Assembly (NCBI RefSeq): GCF_019097595.1
Contig: NC_080716.1
Coordinates: 32,319,901 to 32,383,900, forward strand
Source of the DNA: Hemibagrus wyckioides
Taxonomy: Eukaryota; Chordata; Actinopteri; Siluriformes; Bagridae
DNA length: 64,000 nucleotides
Direction: 5' to 3'
Shown piece after piece: positions 22,086-34,200 of the stretch (its first letter is position 1; each line of letters opens with the position of its first letter). A model generated the notes under the pieces. That model was given only the letters and a program-made list of their open reading frames with translations. It made no database searches and was not told the DNA's origin. The translations under genes and the position numbers were made by a program.

Positions 22086-22832
22086 AATGTAAGTTGATGA
22101 GGGATTTTTGATCTCAAACGGTTCAGCCGTGAGAAGCCCTTAAACTTATGGCGAATAAAATGAAACAGGAAGTGGCTAATAACTTCTGTGTACATTAAGT
22201 GATCTACATGAAACCTTAGGATTATGTTAAGCATTGAAAGCTGATCACACTGATATGACAACTGTGCGTGTCAGTCATAGCGCCACCAACTGGCAGCAGG
22301 AAGTGTGTCACTTTTTGAAATCTCTAATGTTTTCCCTTTCTTTCACCTGATTTGGTTGAGAATCAGTGAGAATAATGTCAGGACATGGCTGATGTGAAAC
22401 TTTGAAGGAATTTGTGATATTGTGAATGATGTTGCTATGGTGAGGACATAATAGAAAAAATTAATGTTCTTATATCTTAACAGTGGAAAGTCCTAATATT
22501 TCAAAATATTTTACATAGAAAGAACAACTGGTTGTGAGTAATTCTGCTTAGTTTCATGATTTTCTGATGCTCAAACGGCTCACAACAAATTTTTACATTC
22601 ATCAGTCCATTGACTAGACATGGTTTTAGCCTGACTCCTGCAGTACTAGACTATGTCCACTAGAGGCTCTTTCCCCTTTATTTGTTTTATAAATATGGCT
22701 TCATGTTCACAATTTATATACACAGAGTCAGCCAAAAAATGTATCTACACTTCAGGAAAAGAAAAACAGTATGATGTATATTATATTAGTATAATATTAA
22801 TAATATTATCATAATATCATCATATTCCTCTC

Positions 22833-23355
22833 TGGAAAAAATAAGAGCCCACTGCCCAATCTCCAGATGTGAACCCTATTGAAAACCTCTGGAATGTCAT
22901 CAAGAGGAAGATGGATGGTCACAAACCATCAAGTAAAGCTGAGCTGTTTGCTTTTTTTATAAAAAGAGTGGTATAAAGTTCCCCAACAGCAGTGTGAGAA
23001 ACTGGTGGAGGTCATGGAGCTAAAACTCATGCAGATCGGGGTTATTCCACCAAATACTGATCTCTTAATGTTATTTACACAAAGCATTAACACAATCTGT
23101 TTACATTTTGTTTTATTTGAGTTATTAAAGCTCTGTAATACTGCAGGATCTTGGGTTATTTTGATGTGATGTCATTTCCTTAAAATATACACTCTAAATA
23201 ATAGTTATATTTTGAATTTAGTAGAAATATTTTCACAGTTCACAAAAAATCAAACAAAACTCTTCATCTGACCAATACATGACCCTGGAAGAAAAAAAAC
23301 ACAAGAAACTGATTATTTTGCAGTGGGCTCTTATTTTTTTTCCAGCGCTGTATAT
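22833..23355 (+). mobile_element. Internally deleted Tc1/mariner element
   Basis: Inverted ends GGAAAAAATAAGAGCCCACT (left) and AGTGGGCTCTTATTTTTTTT (right) bracket a remnant of the transposase C-terminus with SPDVNPIENLWNVIKRKMDG (about 22860-22920). Confidence 0.7.
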
Positions 23356-23439
23356 CAATAAATCACATATCAATACATTTAGTAATAAAACACTTATACA
23401 AATTTTTCTTTTCCTGAAATGTTTATACATTTTTCTGGG

Positions 23440-23442
<3 letters not shown>

Positions 23443-23508
<66 letters not shown>
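23443..23508. repeat. (CT)n(TA)n compound microsatellite
   Basis: About 15 CT units followed by about 16 TA units. Confidence 0.9.
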
Positions 23509-23511
<3 letters not shown>

Positions 23512-24424
23512 TTCATATAGTAATATAGTTTAGAGGGAGAGTCATTGTCCCTTTGGACATTGCTATGATCTGTTTCATTACACCCAAACTGTCCCTTTTG
23601 TCCTTATATAGTTTAGAATGAAAGTCAGTTTTCGTTTTGCCATCAGTGGACTTTGCTGTGATCACTTTCAGTACACCCAAATTGTCACTTTTGTTCTTTT
23701 GTTATTTCCCCTTTTAATGCATGTACCCACTGTGCTCACTGTGTCTGGTGCACCTGGGCGGCGATGGCACCGTGTAGTGATGGCCCATAGTGCGAGGGCC
23801 CGTCATTGCTGCTTGCGGCTATATTTTGTATTTGATGTGTTCATTTCCACTGGTACCTTCTTTATAAGAGGCTGTCAGATTAATGTCGTCTTATTCGTGT
23901 TGGTTGATCGGATTCAGACAATATCTAATGTACATGCTTCACTCCAGCACCGGTTGCATTTTATCTGATTTGAGACTAATTACAAACATCGGGCAATCAG
24001 TGCTCTGTGACTTTTGGCTGACCTGCTTGGACATTCTTATCAGCAGTGTTTATTATACTGGCAAATTTAGCTCACTGTGATAAATTACTGCTTAGAACTT
24101 CGGCTGACCTTTAGCATTTTCATTTGTGTTGAACTTGTAGTTGGTGTGCAACAAAATCGCAGTATGTCGTGAATCTTTTGTCCACCTTTTACGACTTACA
24201 GTGTAGTAACACAGTGCTCAAAACTGGTACACAGAGCAAACAGCAAAAAGAACCTGTTGCAGGATTCTTTCAACTGCCAGTAACAGCCCAATTAACAGAC
24301 TGGTGCTTTAGTGACATAGTTTATATTTTGATCCAGAGGTCTAAGTTTGAGGGTGTGTGTGGTGTTTTTTTTTTTTAATCCTCTCATTCCTTTGATAATG
24401 GTCAGTTTTATTATTTACAGTTTT

Positions 24425-24612
24425 AAGGGTTCTGGTAGCTTAGTGGTTAAGGTGTTGGCCTACTAAGAGGAAGGTTGTGAGTTCAAATCCCAGGACTGCC
24501 AAACTACCACTGCTGGGCCCCTGGACAAGACTCTTAACTCTCAACTGCTCAGTTGTATTAAAAATAATAATAATAAGTCACTCTGGCTAAGGGTGACTGT
24601 AAATGTTTTACC
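24425..24612 (+). mobile_element. tRNA-derived SINE
   Basis: A-box-like TAGCTTAGTGGTTAAGGTG and B-box-like GGTTGTGAGTTCAAATCCC, then the body ending in GTCACTCTGGCTAAGG. The best-preserved SINE head in the window. Confidence 0.75.
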
Positions 24613-24859
24613 ACTTAGCTCCTATCAGTTTCAGTTTGCGCTAGTTTGTGTAATGTGCTAAAACTCTTTTCCAAATAAATCGCAACAAAATTGGTGTCAG
24701 AGTCTGATTATTACAATTTTCTAAATCAAACATACTCACTGGTTTCAGAGTAAAAGTCCTTTACATAATAAATAACCTTTTGTCTGCTTGCTTGCAGGTG
24801 AAGATTCACAAGGAGTAGGAAAAAGGAAACAAGGTCAGTATATAAATAGTAAATAAAAT

Positions 24860-25110
24860 GTGCACTGTATGGCCAAAAGTTTGTGGACACCGGACAATTA
24901 TAATTATCCCTAACCCTATGGATAAAATAGGGTTGAAATAATAACTTTTTAAACTTTGATACTATACTTCTGTAAAGCTGCTTTGAGACAATGTCCATTG
25001 TTAAAAGTGCTATACAAATAAAATTGAATTGAAATGAATATTATACTAGTTCCAGCATGATAATGCCCGTGTCCACGAAGTAGCTCCATGAAGACATGGT
25101 GAGGTTGTTT
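24860..25110 (+). mobile_element. Tc1-like relic with LINE tail, upstream of copy 2 ATG
   Basis: ACTGTATGGCCAAAAGTTTG is a typical fish Tc1 end. Near 25048-25100, TTCCAGCATGATAATGCCCG and the following bases match the catalytic-region coding sequence of that family. Between them (24970-25025) lies a LINE 3' tail ending AATAAAATTGAATTGAA. Confidence 0.6.
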
Positions 25111-25148
25111 TATTTCTAATTTATTGCTGTAAATACTTTCATTTTAGA

Positions 25149-25256
25149 ATGGGGTTCCTGGGAGGAGACGTAACTGTCCACAATAAAACTCAGCACAAAT
25201 GGACCGTCTGCATTGAGTCTAGGGAGCCATGGCCTAAGTCCGACGTATATTTTACA
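25149..25256 (+). CDS. Copy 2 exon 1: start codon and first part of six-Cys domain
   Basis: 36 codons ([12 protein letters not shown]...), the ATG one base after the acceptor ATTTTAG, GTAATG donor, phase 0. The upstream 250 bp is Tc1 and LINE debris, so the promoter must lie further away, most likely near 20.7 kb. Confidence 0.8.
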
Positions 25257-28200
25257 GTAATGCACACAGTCAATATATTTGCACAAATTATAAAATTGTA
25301 AAAATATTGTGTAAAACATTCAAAAGGTTTTCAAGGTTTGTTTCTATCATTTTTACCTGCATTTGAATATTTAGGCTTCAACATCATGTATCTGTTTCTG
25401 TATGTTTAGTCCACAGTTGGAAGCTATGAAAAGAGAGTTAGAAATTTCTTTGTACCAGTCACCTTTGTCAGAACATTCTACATCAACGTGAAGTATGGAG
25501 ATTGCTCAGAGAGTGACTGTTACAAACATCCACACTTGTGGTACATCTTTGATCCAAAAGATGATCCATGTTTCACAATTCAAGAGAGCGGAGACCACCA
25601 GGAAATACATCTGGACTGCAATATACGTTATGAGAAGAAGAAATCAACGTGCCCAAATTATGGTATGTCCTTTCTTTATAAAGCATGTTCTCTGATGTTC
25701 TCCGCTGACATCTGTCGCTCAAGATGTACAAGAGGTAGATAAATGTGTACCTAACTTTTATTTTTTGTACATGTGTGGAGTTCTGCCTTCACTTTAAACC
25801 ATTTATAATAAATAGTAGTGCAATTGTGAATCTAAGAAAATAACAAGAATATATATTTATATTAAAATAAAAATTAACAGAGAAAATTCAGCGCTACTTT
25901 GAGGCAGGACGGTCAAATGCCGTGATTTTAGATATACTGATAGCGTATCATGGCATAAAGATTAGTTTGCAATCTCTAAAAATACACCTGAAGAATGCAG
26001 GCATGTTTCAAAGGCAAAACTGTTCCAGATTAAAGGATGTAAGGAGCACTATAAGATCAGAGCTGTGTTCATACACACACCAATTCACTTTCTACTGCCG
26101 CAGCCAGCTGTACTTCCTGTATATCCTGAGTCTCATCCAATCAGCAGTGAGAATTCATTTCACTAAACTATACCTACCTTTTCTGGTTTGTCTGAATTGT
26201 CGTTTTCAGATTTGCTATTTTGTTTTTCACTTCTCAGCCATGGTACACCCTGCACCCTAGTTTCGTCACTTATGTCATGGCGTAGTTGCTCTGCATCATT
26301 TTTATTACTGGACTTATTACCAGTCAGGCTTATTATGTATCTTAATTAAAATAGCAAATTTAAAACACAGGAATGAGCATTTTCATTTATTCATTCATTT
26401 ATATTCATAAATTGGGTAGTGTGGTTAAAAACTTAAACTAACTAAGAAAAAGCAAGATACTTAGAGGAGGCTTATTGTTAACTCCTCGAGTCGAAACGCT
26501 CCACCTATTTTCCTTTTGTGAAAAGCTTGGGCTGTTCCTAGACATCATTTTATTCCACTTTTACTAGTAAAACTATTTTTACTCTTATTTTATATTTCCC
26601 TTTCAGCTTTAATATAAAACATATATAAAATGGATTTCTTATCCCTATCATTATGTTGTTGTTTTTTTTGCAGTATGAAACTTTCTCATTTCATTTTGAG
26701 AACACATCATGGGTATAAATTTATGCCTTTTCAATCATATGTTTTAGCTTTGACCTGGGGTAAACTTGATTTTTTTTCTTTCAAACCCTTATCAATGTGC
26801 TTCAACAATGCACGGATTCTGTCAGACTTCAGCTGCAGGTTTGTCTGTTGTTTGTCTGCACTGTCTTGTCTTGTCATCCTGTGCACTTCTGTTGTATGTC
26901 TAGTTTATTTCTTGCACCTTAAGTATAGTTTAGTTTTTTTTATCTCTGTTATAGCTCTATGTTTGTCTGCATCACTGTACTTTGTCGCTGTTCTGTGTAG
27001 CACCTCTGGTCTAGGAGGAACGTTGTTTCACTTCACTGTGTACTGCATCTGTTATATATGGTTGAAGTGACAATAAAGCTTCTTTGAGTTTGACTTTGAC
27101 TTTGAGGTGCCCCACAGGACTAACATTGCTCTGAGCAGTCTACCTGACCTTGATTCTAACTTTAGAAGAGTCACAATGGATGCTGCTGTGCCGAATTCAT
27201 CTGTTTCTAATAGGACTTGCCAAAATAAGAATGTTATTGTTATTAGCTACACAGTCTATTCATGCTTAACAGATGCACCTAAACACTGCGTCCTTCTTGT
27301 TGTGTTAAAACCTGAAACTTTATTAAACCAATCACAGAGATGATGTTCAGAACTACTGATGATGTCACCTCATCCTTTTACAATGATACAAATTCATAAA
27401 GGCCTAAAAATTATCCCACAGTAGGCCACAGGCTGAGAAGGTCAAATTTCTCAATCACAAGCCACACGTTATCTCTCTTCCTGAAGCTTTGATAGACATT
27501 CCCAAACTGGCTGTGAGAGATTTTCTCCAGCTTGTCCTGGGTTTGCCATAGGGTCTGTGTCATTCAGCTCTAGCAGAAAACATCCATCATTGTAAAGTCT
27601 TAAACCACTTAAGCTGACTTTTCTAATTTACCTTAGAGGTCTCCCAGATTGCCAATCATGGAGATTAAACCTGCAGAGGAACTGAATTAGCATACTCTCA
27701 GAACTGTGCATAATAGGGAGTCAGTTGACTGTTCCATGGCTCAGGAAGAACTGGCATTGTTTCCCCTGAATCACAGGTTCAGATATCAGACACAAACAGA
27801 GACTACTCCCCAGATGCCCAGCATAGCTGAGGTTGGGAGGATTTCATCAACTGATTTCAAGTCTTTAAACAGTGCATTTTCAAGACTCCTTATATCTATT
27901 TTTAAAGAAATTTCTTGTCTTTTTTTCCTCAAAATAAATTATTACACCTGCAGGGCTGTCTTTCACAACTGGCACTATGATGTGTGTGCTGGTTAGCCTT
28001 AGCATTTTATTTACTGCTCCTTTAAGACATGGCACATAACATAGCATGACCACCTTTTTTTAACTGATGGATTTTTTAACTGGTTTCCCTTACTGAAAGC
28101 CTACTATTCCTTCTATTCTATTGTGAGTTTGTATCCCAGGTCCACCAAGCTGCCTCTGCTGGGCCCCTGAGCAAGGCCCTTAACCTTCAATTGCTCAGTT

Positions 28201-31200
28201 GTATAGAATGAGATAAAGTGTAAGTCGCTCTGGATAAGGGCGTCTGCCAAATACCAGAAATGTAATGTAAATATAACTTCACTCATCATGAAGTACTTTG
28301 AAAAGATGGATGGGATGGGATAATGGGATGTTTCAAGGCTTTTCATCTTTCCACCTCACTTGACCCTTACCTTTTGCATATAGGTTTTTTTTTTGCAATT
28401 TGCAATCAAGTTGATTAATGATGCTATAATGCTATATCCACAGCCTGTCAGAGTCCCCCTCTTAGCAGACACATTACAGGGTGGTCCAGGGTCTTCACCA
28501 ATTACCTAGAATTCACTAATTAAAAACTAAACAAACTAATAAACAATAAAAGACTCTTTAGGCTTGGATGAGGAGGAGCAAACCTTGGCTTTATTGCAGT
28601 CAGACATTTCTCAAGAAGATGTATTCAGCAATAAGACACCAAACAACACGATGCAAAAGTCCCATGTTACTTCCCTCTATTTATCCTGGTGCTATAAGAC
28701 GCCGCCTTCTTTTAATTTGCATAGCCCTTGGCAATTTCACATTATTTCTAAGTTGGGCCTTCAGGCTCTTCCCATCCTAATCTACATACCTTCTAATTTA
28801 CATTTCCCGGCTAAGCCTGTCACGCCTATACCTGTGAACCTTTATATGGACTTATTTCCTGTACTTCCTGTACAGTCTTCTGGGGTCATGGGGTCCATCA
28901 CACGTAAATGCTCCACTAAACAGTCTGCACACGCCCTAAGGCATTACCACCATTTCCAACTCTTCAACTTTGCAGTTGAGTTTTCCCATTTTCTGGAACA
29001 TCTCTGTGAGCCTGTTCTCCCTGAATATCCATACTGTTCTGTCCATATTGGGGTTGGGGGGCCGGTTGGGGTAATTCTCCACCCCCATCTCAAGATTTAG
29101 AACCTCTGTTCTAGACTCCGTTTTCTCAACCAGGGTTGTGGAGACTATTTTGAACTTTCGCCTCTGGTGTAATCCGCATCATCAGGATTTAGTTTGCTGT
29201 CCTGTTAGTATAATGCAGAGTTGCAGACATGCCTCTTTGAGGGCCTCTACATAACCCTCTGATCACCCTCTACATCGAGGTATACGTGGCAGCCATTTCT
29301 GCGAGTCACATGCCTTTTCTCTGGTCTCTCGCTTTCTATGCGGTGCCAGGTGACTGTGGATTTCTTGCAGAAGATGTCTCCCATCCTGGAACCTCACAGT
29401 GGTCCTGGAGGGGCTTCTGCAAGCCCCCTTTGGAGTCAGCCTCTGAGGAGTTTCTGACCCTTGAAATGGCTCTGCTATAACCCAGTCATCCAGCCTTTCT
29501 GAAGGCCTTCTGCTCTGCCCTCCGCCCCACAAGTTGGCGAAGCAGGAGAGAATGCACCTGCTGTGCCCAGTTCGGGTTCTTAGCACTTACACCCATAGAT
29601 CGAGCGCATGTCAAAAGTTCTCTCCCTTTTTGTCTGTTTTGGTGGCCATAACAGAAGCTATGGCTAAGGGCGTTCCCCTTTAGAATATTTTTCCTTCGGT
29701 GGGTTGGTCTTCTCTGCACATCCTTATCAGGTTCTATAATCTGGACCAGGACCCCACTACTGTGTCCTGGGTCATAAAGGGCTAATGATGCTCTACTTCT
29801 GGCTTGTTTGTGCTTTTTTATGACCTCCAGGACAGGAAGCTGGATGGTGTGGTCCGGCACCGCTGGGTTCAGCCATGTCTCGGTGAAGCAGAGGAGATTG
29901 CAGTACCGAATGTCTCTCTGGAACTTTACCCTGGCCCTGAGATCATCGAACTTGCTCTCCAGCTACTGGACGTTGGCAAGCAGAATGCTAGGCAGAGGTG
30001 TGCGGTGTGCACGGGCTCTCAGCCTGTTCCTGACGCCGGCTCATTTCCCCCGGGGCCGCCGCTTTGGATCATGTCCTATGCTCTCCCTCAGGATCTCACT
30101 CGGCCAGCTTGGATCCGGGGTTAAAAACGTTGAATTGTGAGTACATTGTATACCAATAGAAATGAGTATCTCTATCGTAACTAATGCACTCAATTTAGAA
30201 GAAATTGCTGGTTTTAAAAGTACTGTAAGTTAACTTAAAAAACAGAAAAAAAGAAAAAGGGGTTGGAGCAGTCGTGACGGCAGCCAACCTCACCAGCGCC
30301 ATCTTGGATAGAGATTGACCATCTGGTGACCTGGTGCCTTCAGAACAACCTGACGCTCAGTGCAGTTTCTTTACATCTGCAAGTGGCCTCATCAGCAATA
30401 TCCAGGACTCACAATAGTCGCTTGTCCATCTCTTTGTACATTAATGTTATTATTTATTATTGTTATTGGTGCATTTGGCAGATGCCAAAACCTGCATTAA
30501 GATCAAACACAAGCAAGAAGAAACAACCCTAATGAGCGACCAGTAGTAGGTCATTTACCACTTAAATGACTTTCACTTAGTGAAATGAAACAACGTTTCT
30601 CCAGGACCTGGTGCTACATAAACATACAACAACAAGTTCAACACAAAACAACACCACAGAGCTAGGACAGAAGATTGTCTTAGCCACGTAAAGTGCACAG
30701 TGTGCAGCTAGGTGCAAACAGAGCATAGACAAGACAGTGCAAAAGACAATAAATACAAGAAAGACAACACAAAAGAACACAGGACACTTAGCGCTGAAAA
30801 AGAAAGAAAAGAACATGTGTAATGGAATGTAAGTGAAATAAAATAAGATAAAGTGAAATGATGTAAAAAAAAAAAAAAAAGTATTGTGCAAAAATACAAC
30901 AGCAGCGGTTGAGGTAGTGCAAATAGAATAAACATAAATATAACTATAGCAGCGGATGACAGGTAGAGGTAGTGCAGTAAGTAATGAACAATATAAATTG
31001 TGTGTGTGTGTCCACACAGTCAAGAGAGAGTGTGTGTGTTGTATGTGTGTGAGAGAGACAGAGAGTTGATATACAGTTCAGTCCTGAGTGAGAGTGTGTG
31101 TGAGAGTGTAGAACAGTTCAGTCCTGGGTGTTGAGGAGCCTGATGGCTTGAGGAAAGAAACTGTTACACAGTCTGGTTGTGAGGCCCGAATGCTCCGGTA

Positions 31201-34200
31201 CCACTTTCCAGATGGCAGGAGGGTGAAGAGTGTGTGTGAGGGGTGTGTGGGGTGTGTAAGAGTGCGTGTGAGGGGTGTGTGGGGTCAGCCACAATGCTGT
31301 TAGCTTTGCGGATGCAGCATGCGGTGTAAATGTCCGTGATAGAGGGGAGAGAGACTCCGATGATCTCAGCTGTCCTCACTATCCGCTGAAGGGTCTTGCG
31401 ATCTGAGACGGTGCAGTTCCCAAACCAGGCAGTGATGCAGCTGCTCAGGACGCTCTCCATGGTCCCTCTGTAGAACACAGTCAGGATGGGGGAAGGGAGA
31501 TGGGCTTTCCTCAGCCTCCTCAGGAAGTAGAGGCGCTGCTGGGCTTTCTTGGTGATGGAGCTGGTGTTGAGTGACCAGGTGAAGTTCTCCACCAGATGGA
31601 CACCAAGGAATTTGGTGCTCTTGATGATCTCCACCGAGGATCCGTCGATGGACAGCGGAGAATGGTCACACTGTGCTCTCCTGAAGTCAACAACCATCTC
31701 TTGGGTCTTGTCGACGTTCAGGGAGAGGTTGTTGGCTCTGCACCAGGCTGTTAGATGTTGCACCTCCTCTCTGTATGCTGACTCGTCGTTCTTGCTGATG
31801 AGACCCACCACGGTCGTGTCATCGGCGAACTTGATGATGTGGTTGGAGCTGTGCATTGCTGCAGAGTCAGCAGAGTGAACAGCGGTGGACTGAGCACACA
31901 GCCCTGAGGAGCTCTAGTGCTCAGTGTGGTGGTGCTGGAGATACTGCTCCCGATCCGGACTGACTGAGGTCTCCCAGTCAGGAAATCCAGGATCCAGTTG
32001 CAGAGAGAGGGGTTCAGGCCCAGGAGACTCAGCTTCTCAATCAGCTGCTGAGGGATGATTGTGTTGAAATGCTGAACTGAAATCTATGAACAGCATTCGA
32101 ATGTAGGAGTCCTTACAGTCCAGGTGTGTGAGGGCCAGATGGAGGGTTGTGGTGATGGCGTCATCCGTGGAGCGGTTAGGAAGATACGCAAACTGCAAGG
32201 GGTCCAGCGAGGGTGGTAGCTGTGACTTGATGTGCCTCATGACGAGCCTCTGGAAGCATTTCATCACGATTGGTGTGAGTGCGACGGGTCGGTAGTCATT
32301 GAGGCAGGAAACCATAGACTTCTTTGGCACAGGTACGATGGTCGTTGTCTTGAGGCACGTAGGGATGATGGAGCTGCTCAGCGAGATGTTGAAGATGTCA
32401 GTGAAGACATCTGCTAGCTGCTCTGCACACTCCCTGAGAACTCTGCCAGGAATGTTGCCTGGTCCAGCAGACTTCCATGGGTTAACTCTGCATAGAGTTC
32501 TCCAGCCGTGGTGAGACAGAGCACTGGGTCATTAGGAGGAGGGATGGTCTTCCTCGCTGTTGTGTTGTTCTGTGCCTCAAACTGAGCGTAGAAGTTGTTC
32601 AGCGCATCTGGAAGGGAGGCGTCACTGTCACAGGCAGGTGAAGTTGTCCTGTAGTTGGTGATCGCCTGGATGCCCTGCCACATGCGCCGGGAGTCTCTGT
32701 TGTTCTGGAAGTGGCCGTGGATTCTCTGGGCGTGTGCACGCGTCGCCTCTCTGATGGCTCAGGACAGTTTGGCCCTTGAAATTTTTAAGGCCTCCCTGTC
32801 CCCTGATCTGAAGGCAGAGTCTCTCGACTTCCGGAGAGCATGCACTTTCGCAGTCGTCCACGGCTTCTGGTTGGAGCGTGTTGTGATGGTCTCCAAGACC
32901 ATCACAACACATTGCATAGTACTGCACCTTTTCAAGAATATTTAAGATGACATGGTGGGCTATAGTTGGATAGCAGACAGGTTTTGAAAATAATTTTTTT
33001 TATAATTGTTAGCAGTGATGAACTACTCATACATTTATTGAAGTTTTCAATAGCTTTAGTAAACATACAGTATGTCATCACTTAAGTCATGCTTCTGTAA
33101 GGTATGAATTATGAACCAGCATAGTCGCAGTCTAGGGTGTCTTTAATTTAAGACATCTATTTGTAAACATACAACCAACTTTGATTTTATTTTCTTATTA
33201 AGTGTTATGTGAGTGATGGTAAATGTAGAAAATTTTGCCTGTCAACCAGGGAAAATTGAAGATGATGCGCGAGAGGAAGAAGAGAAGCAAAGACGAGAAA
33301 AAGAGGAGCAGAGGCGACAGGCCCAGCTTGAACGTGAAAAAAGAATTGAGGAACAGATTAGAAGGGAAAGTGAGCTTGCTGCTAAGAAACTTTCGCAAGC
33401 CAAAGAGACGCTGAAGCAGAAACAGAGGCTGAGAGGCCATGAGCTCCATCACCAAACTCATATAATGCAACAGACAATAAACACTGAAATTGAGAGAGAT
33501 GAGGTAATGTAGAAATGCATTTTTTTTCTCAATTATTAATTATTAGAAGCTAATAGGGTTTGTTATAAGCTGAAGAATAATATAGCGCCAATATGGTCTA
33601 GGCGTTATGCATCAGCTGAGATGTGCTTGTGTGTTTGTGTGTGTTTTACAGGTTGCAGAAATAGGGCAGAAATTCTCAGACCTCCTATGTGAATATCAAA
33701 TCGATGAAGAGGAAGACCCAGGGGAGACATTAGCGGACTGGATGAAGACCCTGCAAAATGAGTTAATGGTGGAGTACTGTAAGAAACACAACCTGTCCAG
33801 TAGCTGTGTGTTTTCTTTCGACACTTCAGTTGGTTATGAGACTCTGCCTCTACAAGATAGACTGACAGTGCTTGAGGCAATAATGTATTTAGTTTTTGAG
33901 GAGGATGAAAATGACCACACACAAATACATGACCGGGATTTCCTCTTGGATGTGCTGGAACTGTTGCAAGACGATCATCCGTCACTTGCCTTTAATCTTT
34001 TACAGAGCGTTCTTCAAACTGATATTCAACTTTCTACACAAAATAAAGACATTCTGTGTCGGATTGCGTTCAACAACACATGGAAACTGCCAGAAATAAC
34101 AGATTTCATGCGTTATGTTGTTGAGAAAGACAAAGATCAAGCGCAGGCAATACTTCACATTGCACAGACCTACAAGCTGGAGTATGAGATTGTTCTCCAT

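Larger units (their letters stand above)
21255..23835. mobile_element. Unclassified fish interspersed repeat carrying internal insertions
   Basis: The left end TTAGGGCCCGAGCACCGAAG and the right end GAGGGCCCGTCATTGCTGCTTG are the two ends of a widespread fish repeat. The interior holds a 45-bp minisatellite and a Tc1-type MITE. Class not determined. Confidence 0.45.

Noticed and set aside
24425..24500. True tRNA gene
   Set aside because: A- and B-box-like stretches are present but no cloverleaf folds, and the sequence continues into a SINE body seen several times in the window.
28564..29100. 178-codon plus-strand open frame in copy 2 intron 2
   Set aside because: No domain, no signal peptide, overlapping frames also open; looks like repeat-derived sequence.
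30577..31023. 148-codon hydrophobic minus-strand frame
   Set aside because: It lies in the 3' untranslated tail of the L2-like LINE and the apparent membrane segments come from A/T-rich low complexity.
32878..32906. Short perfect palindrome GTTGTGATGGTCT/AGACCATCACAAC as a hairpin terminator or origin
   Set aside because: It sits at the truncated 5' edge of a LINE and is more simply a junction artefact of the insertion.
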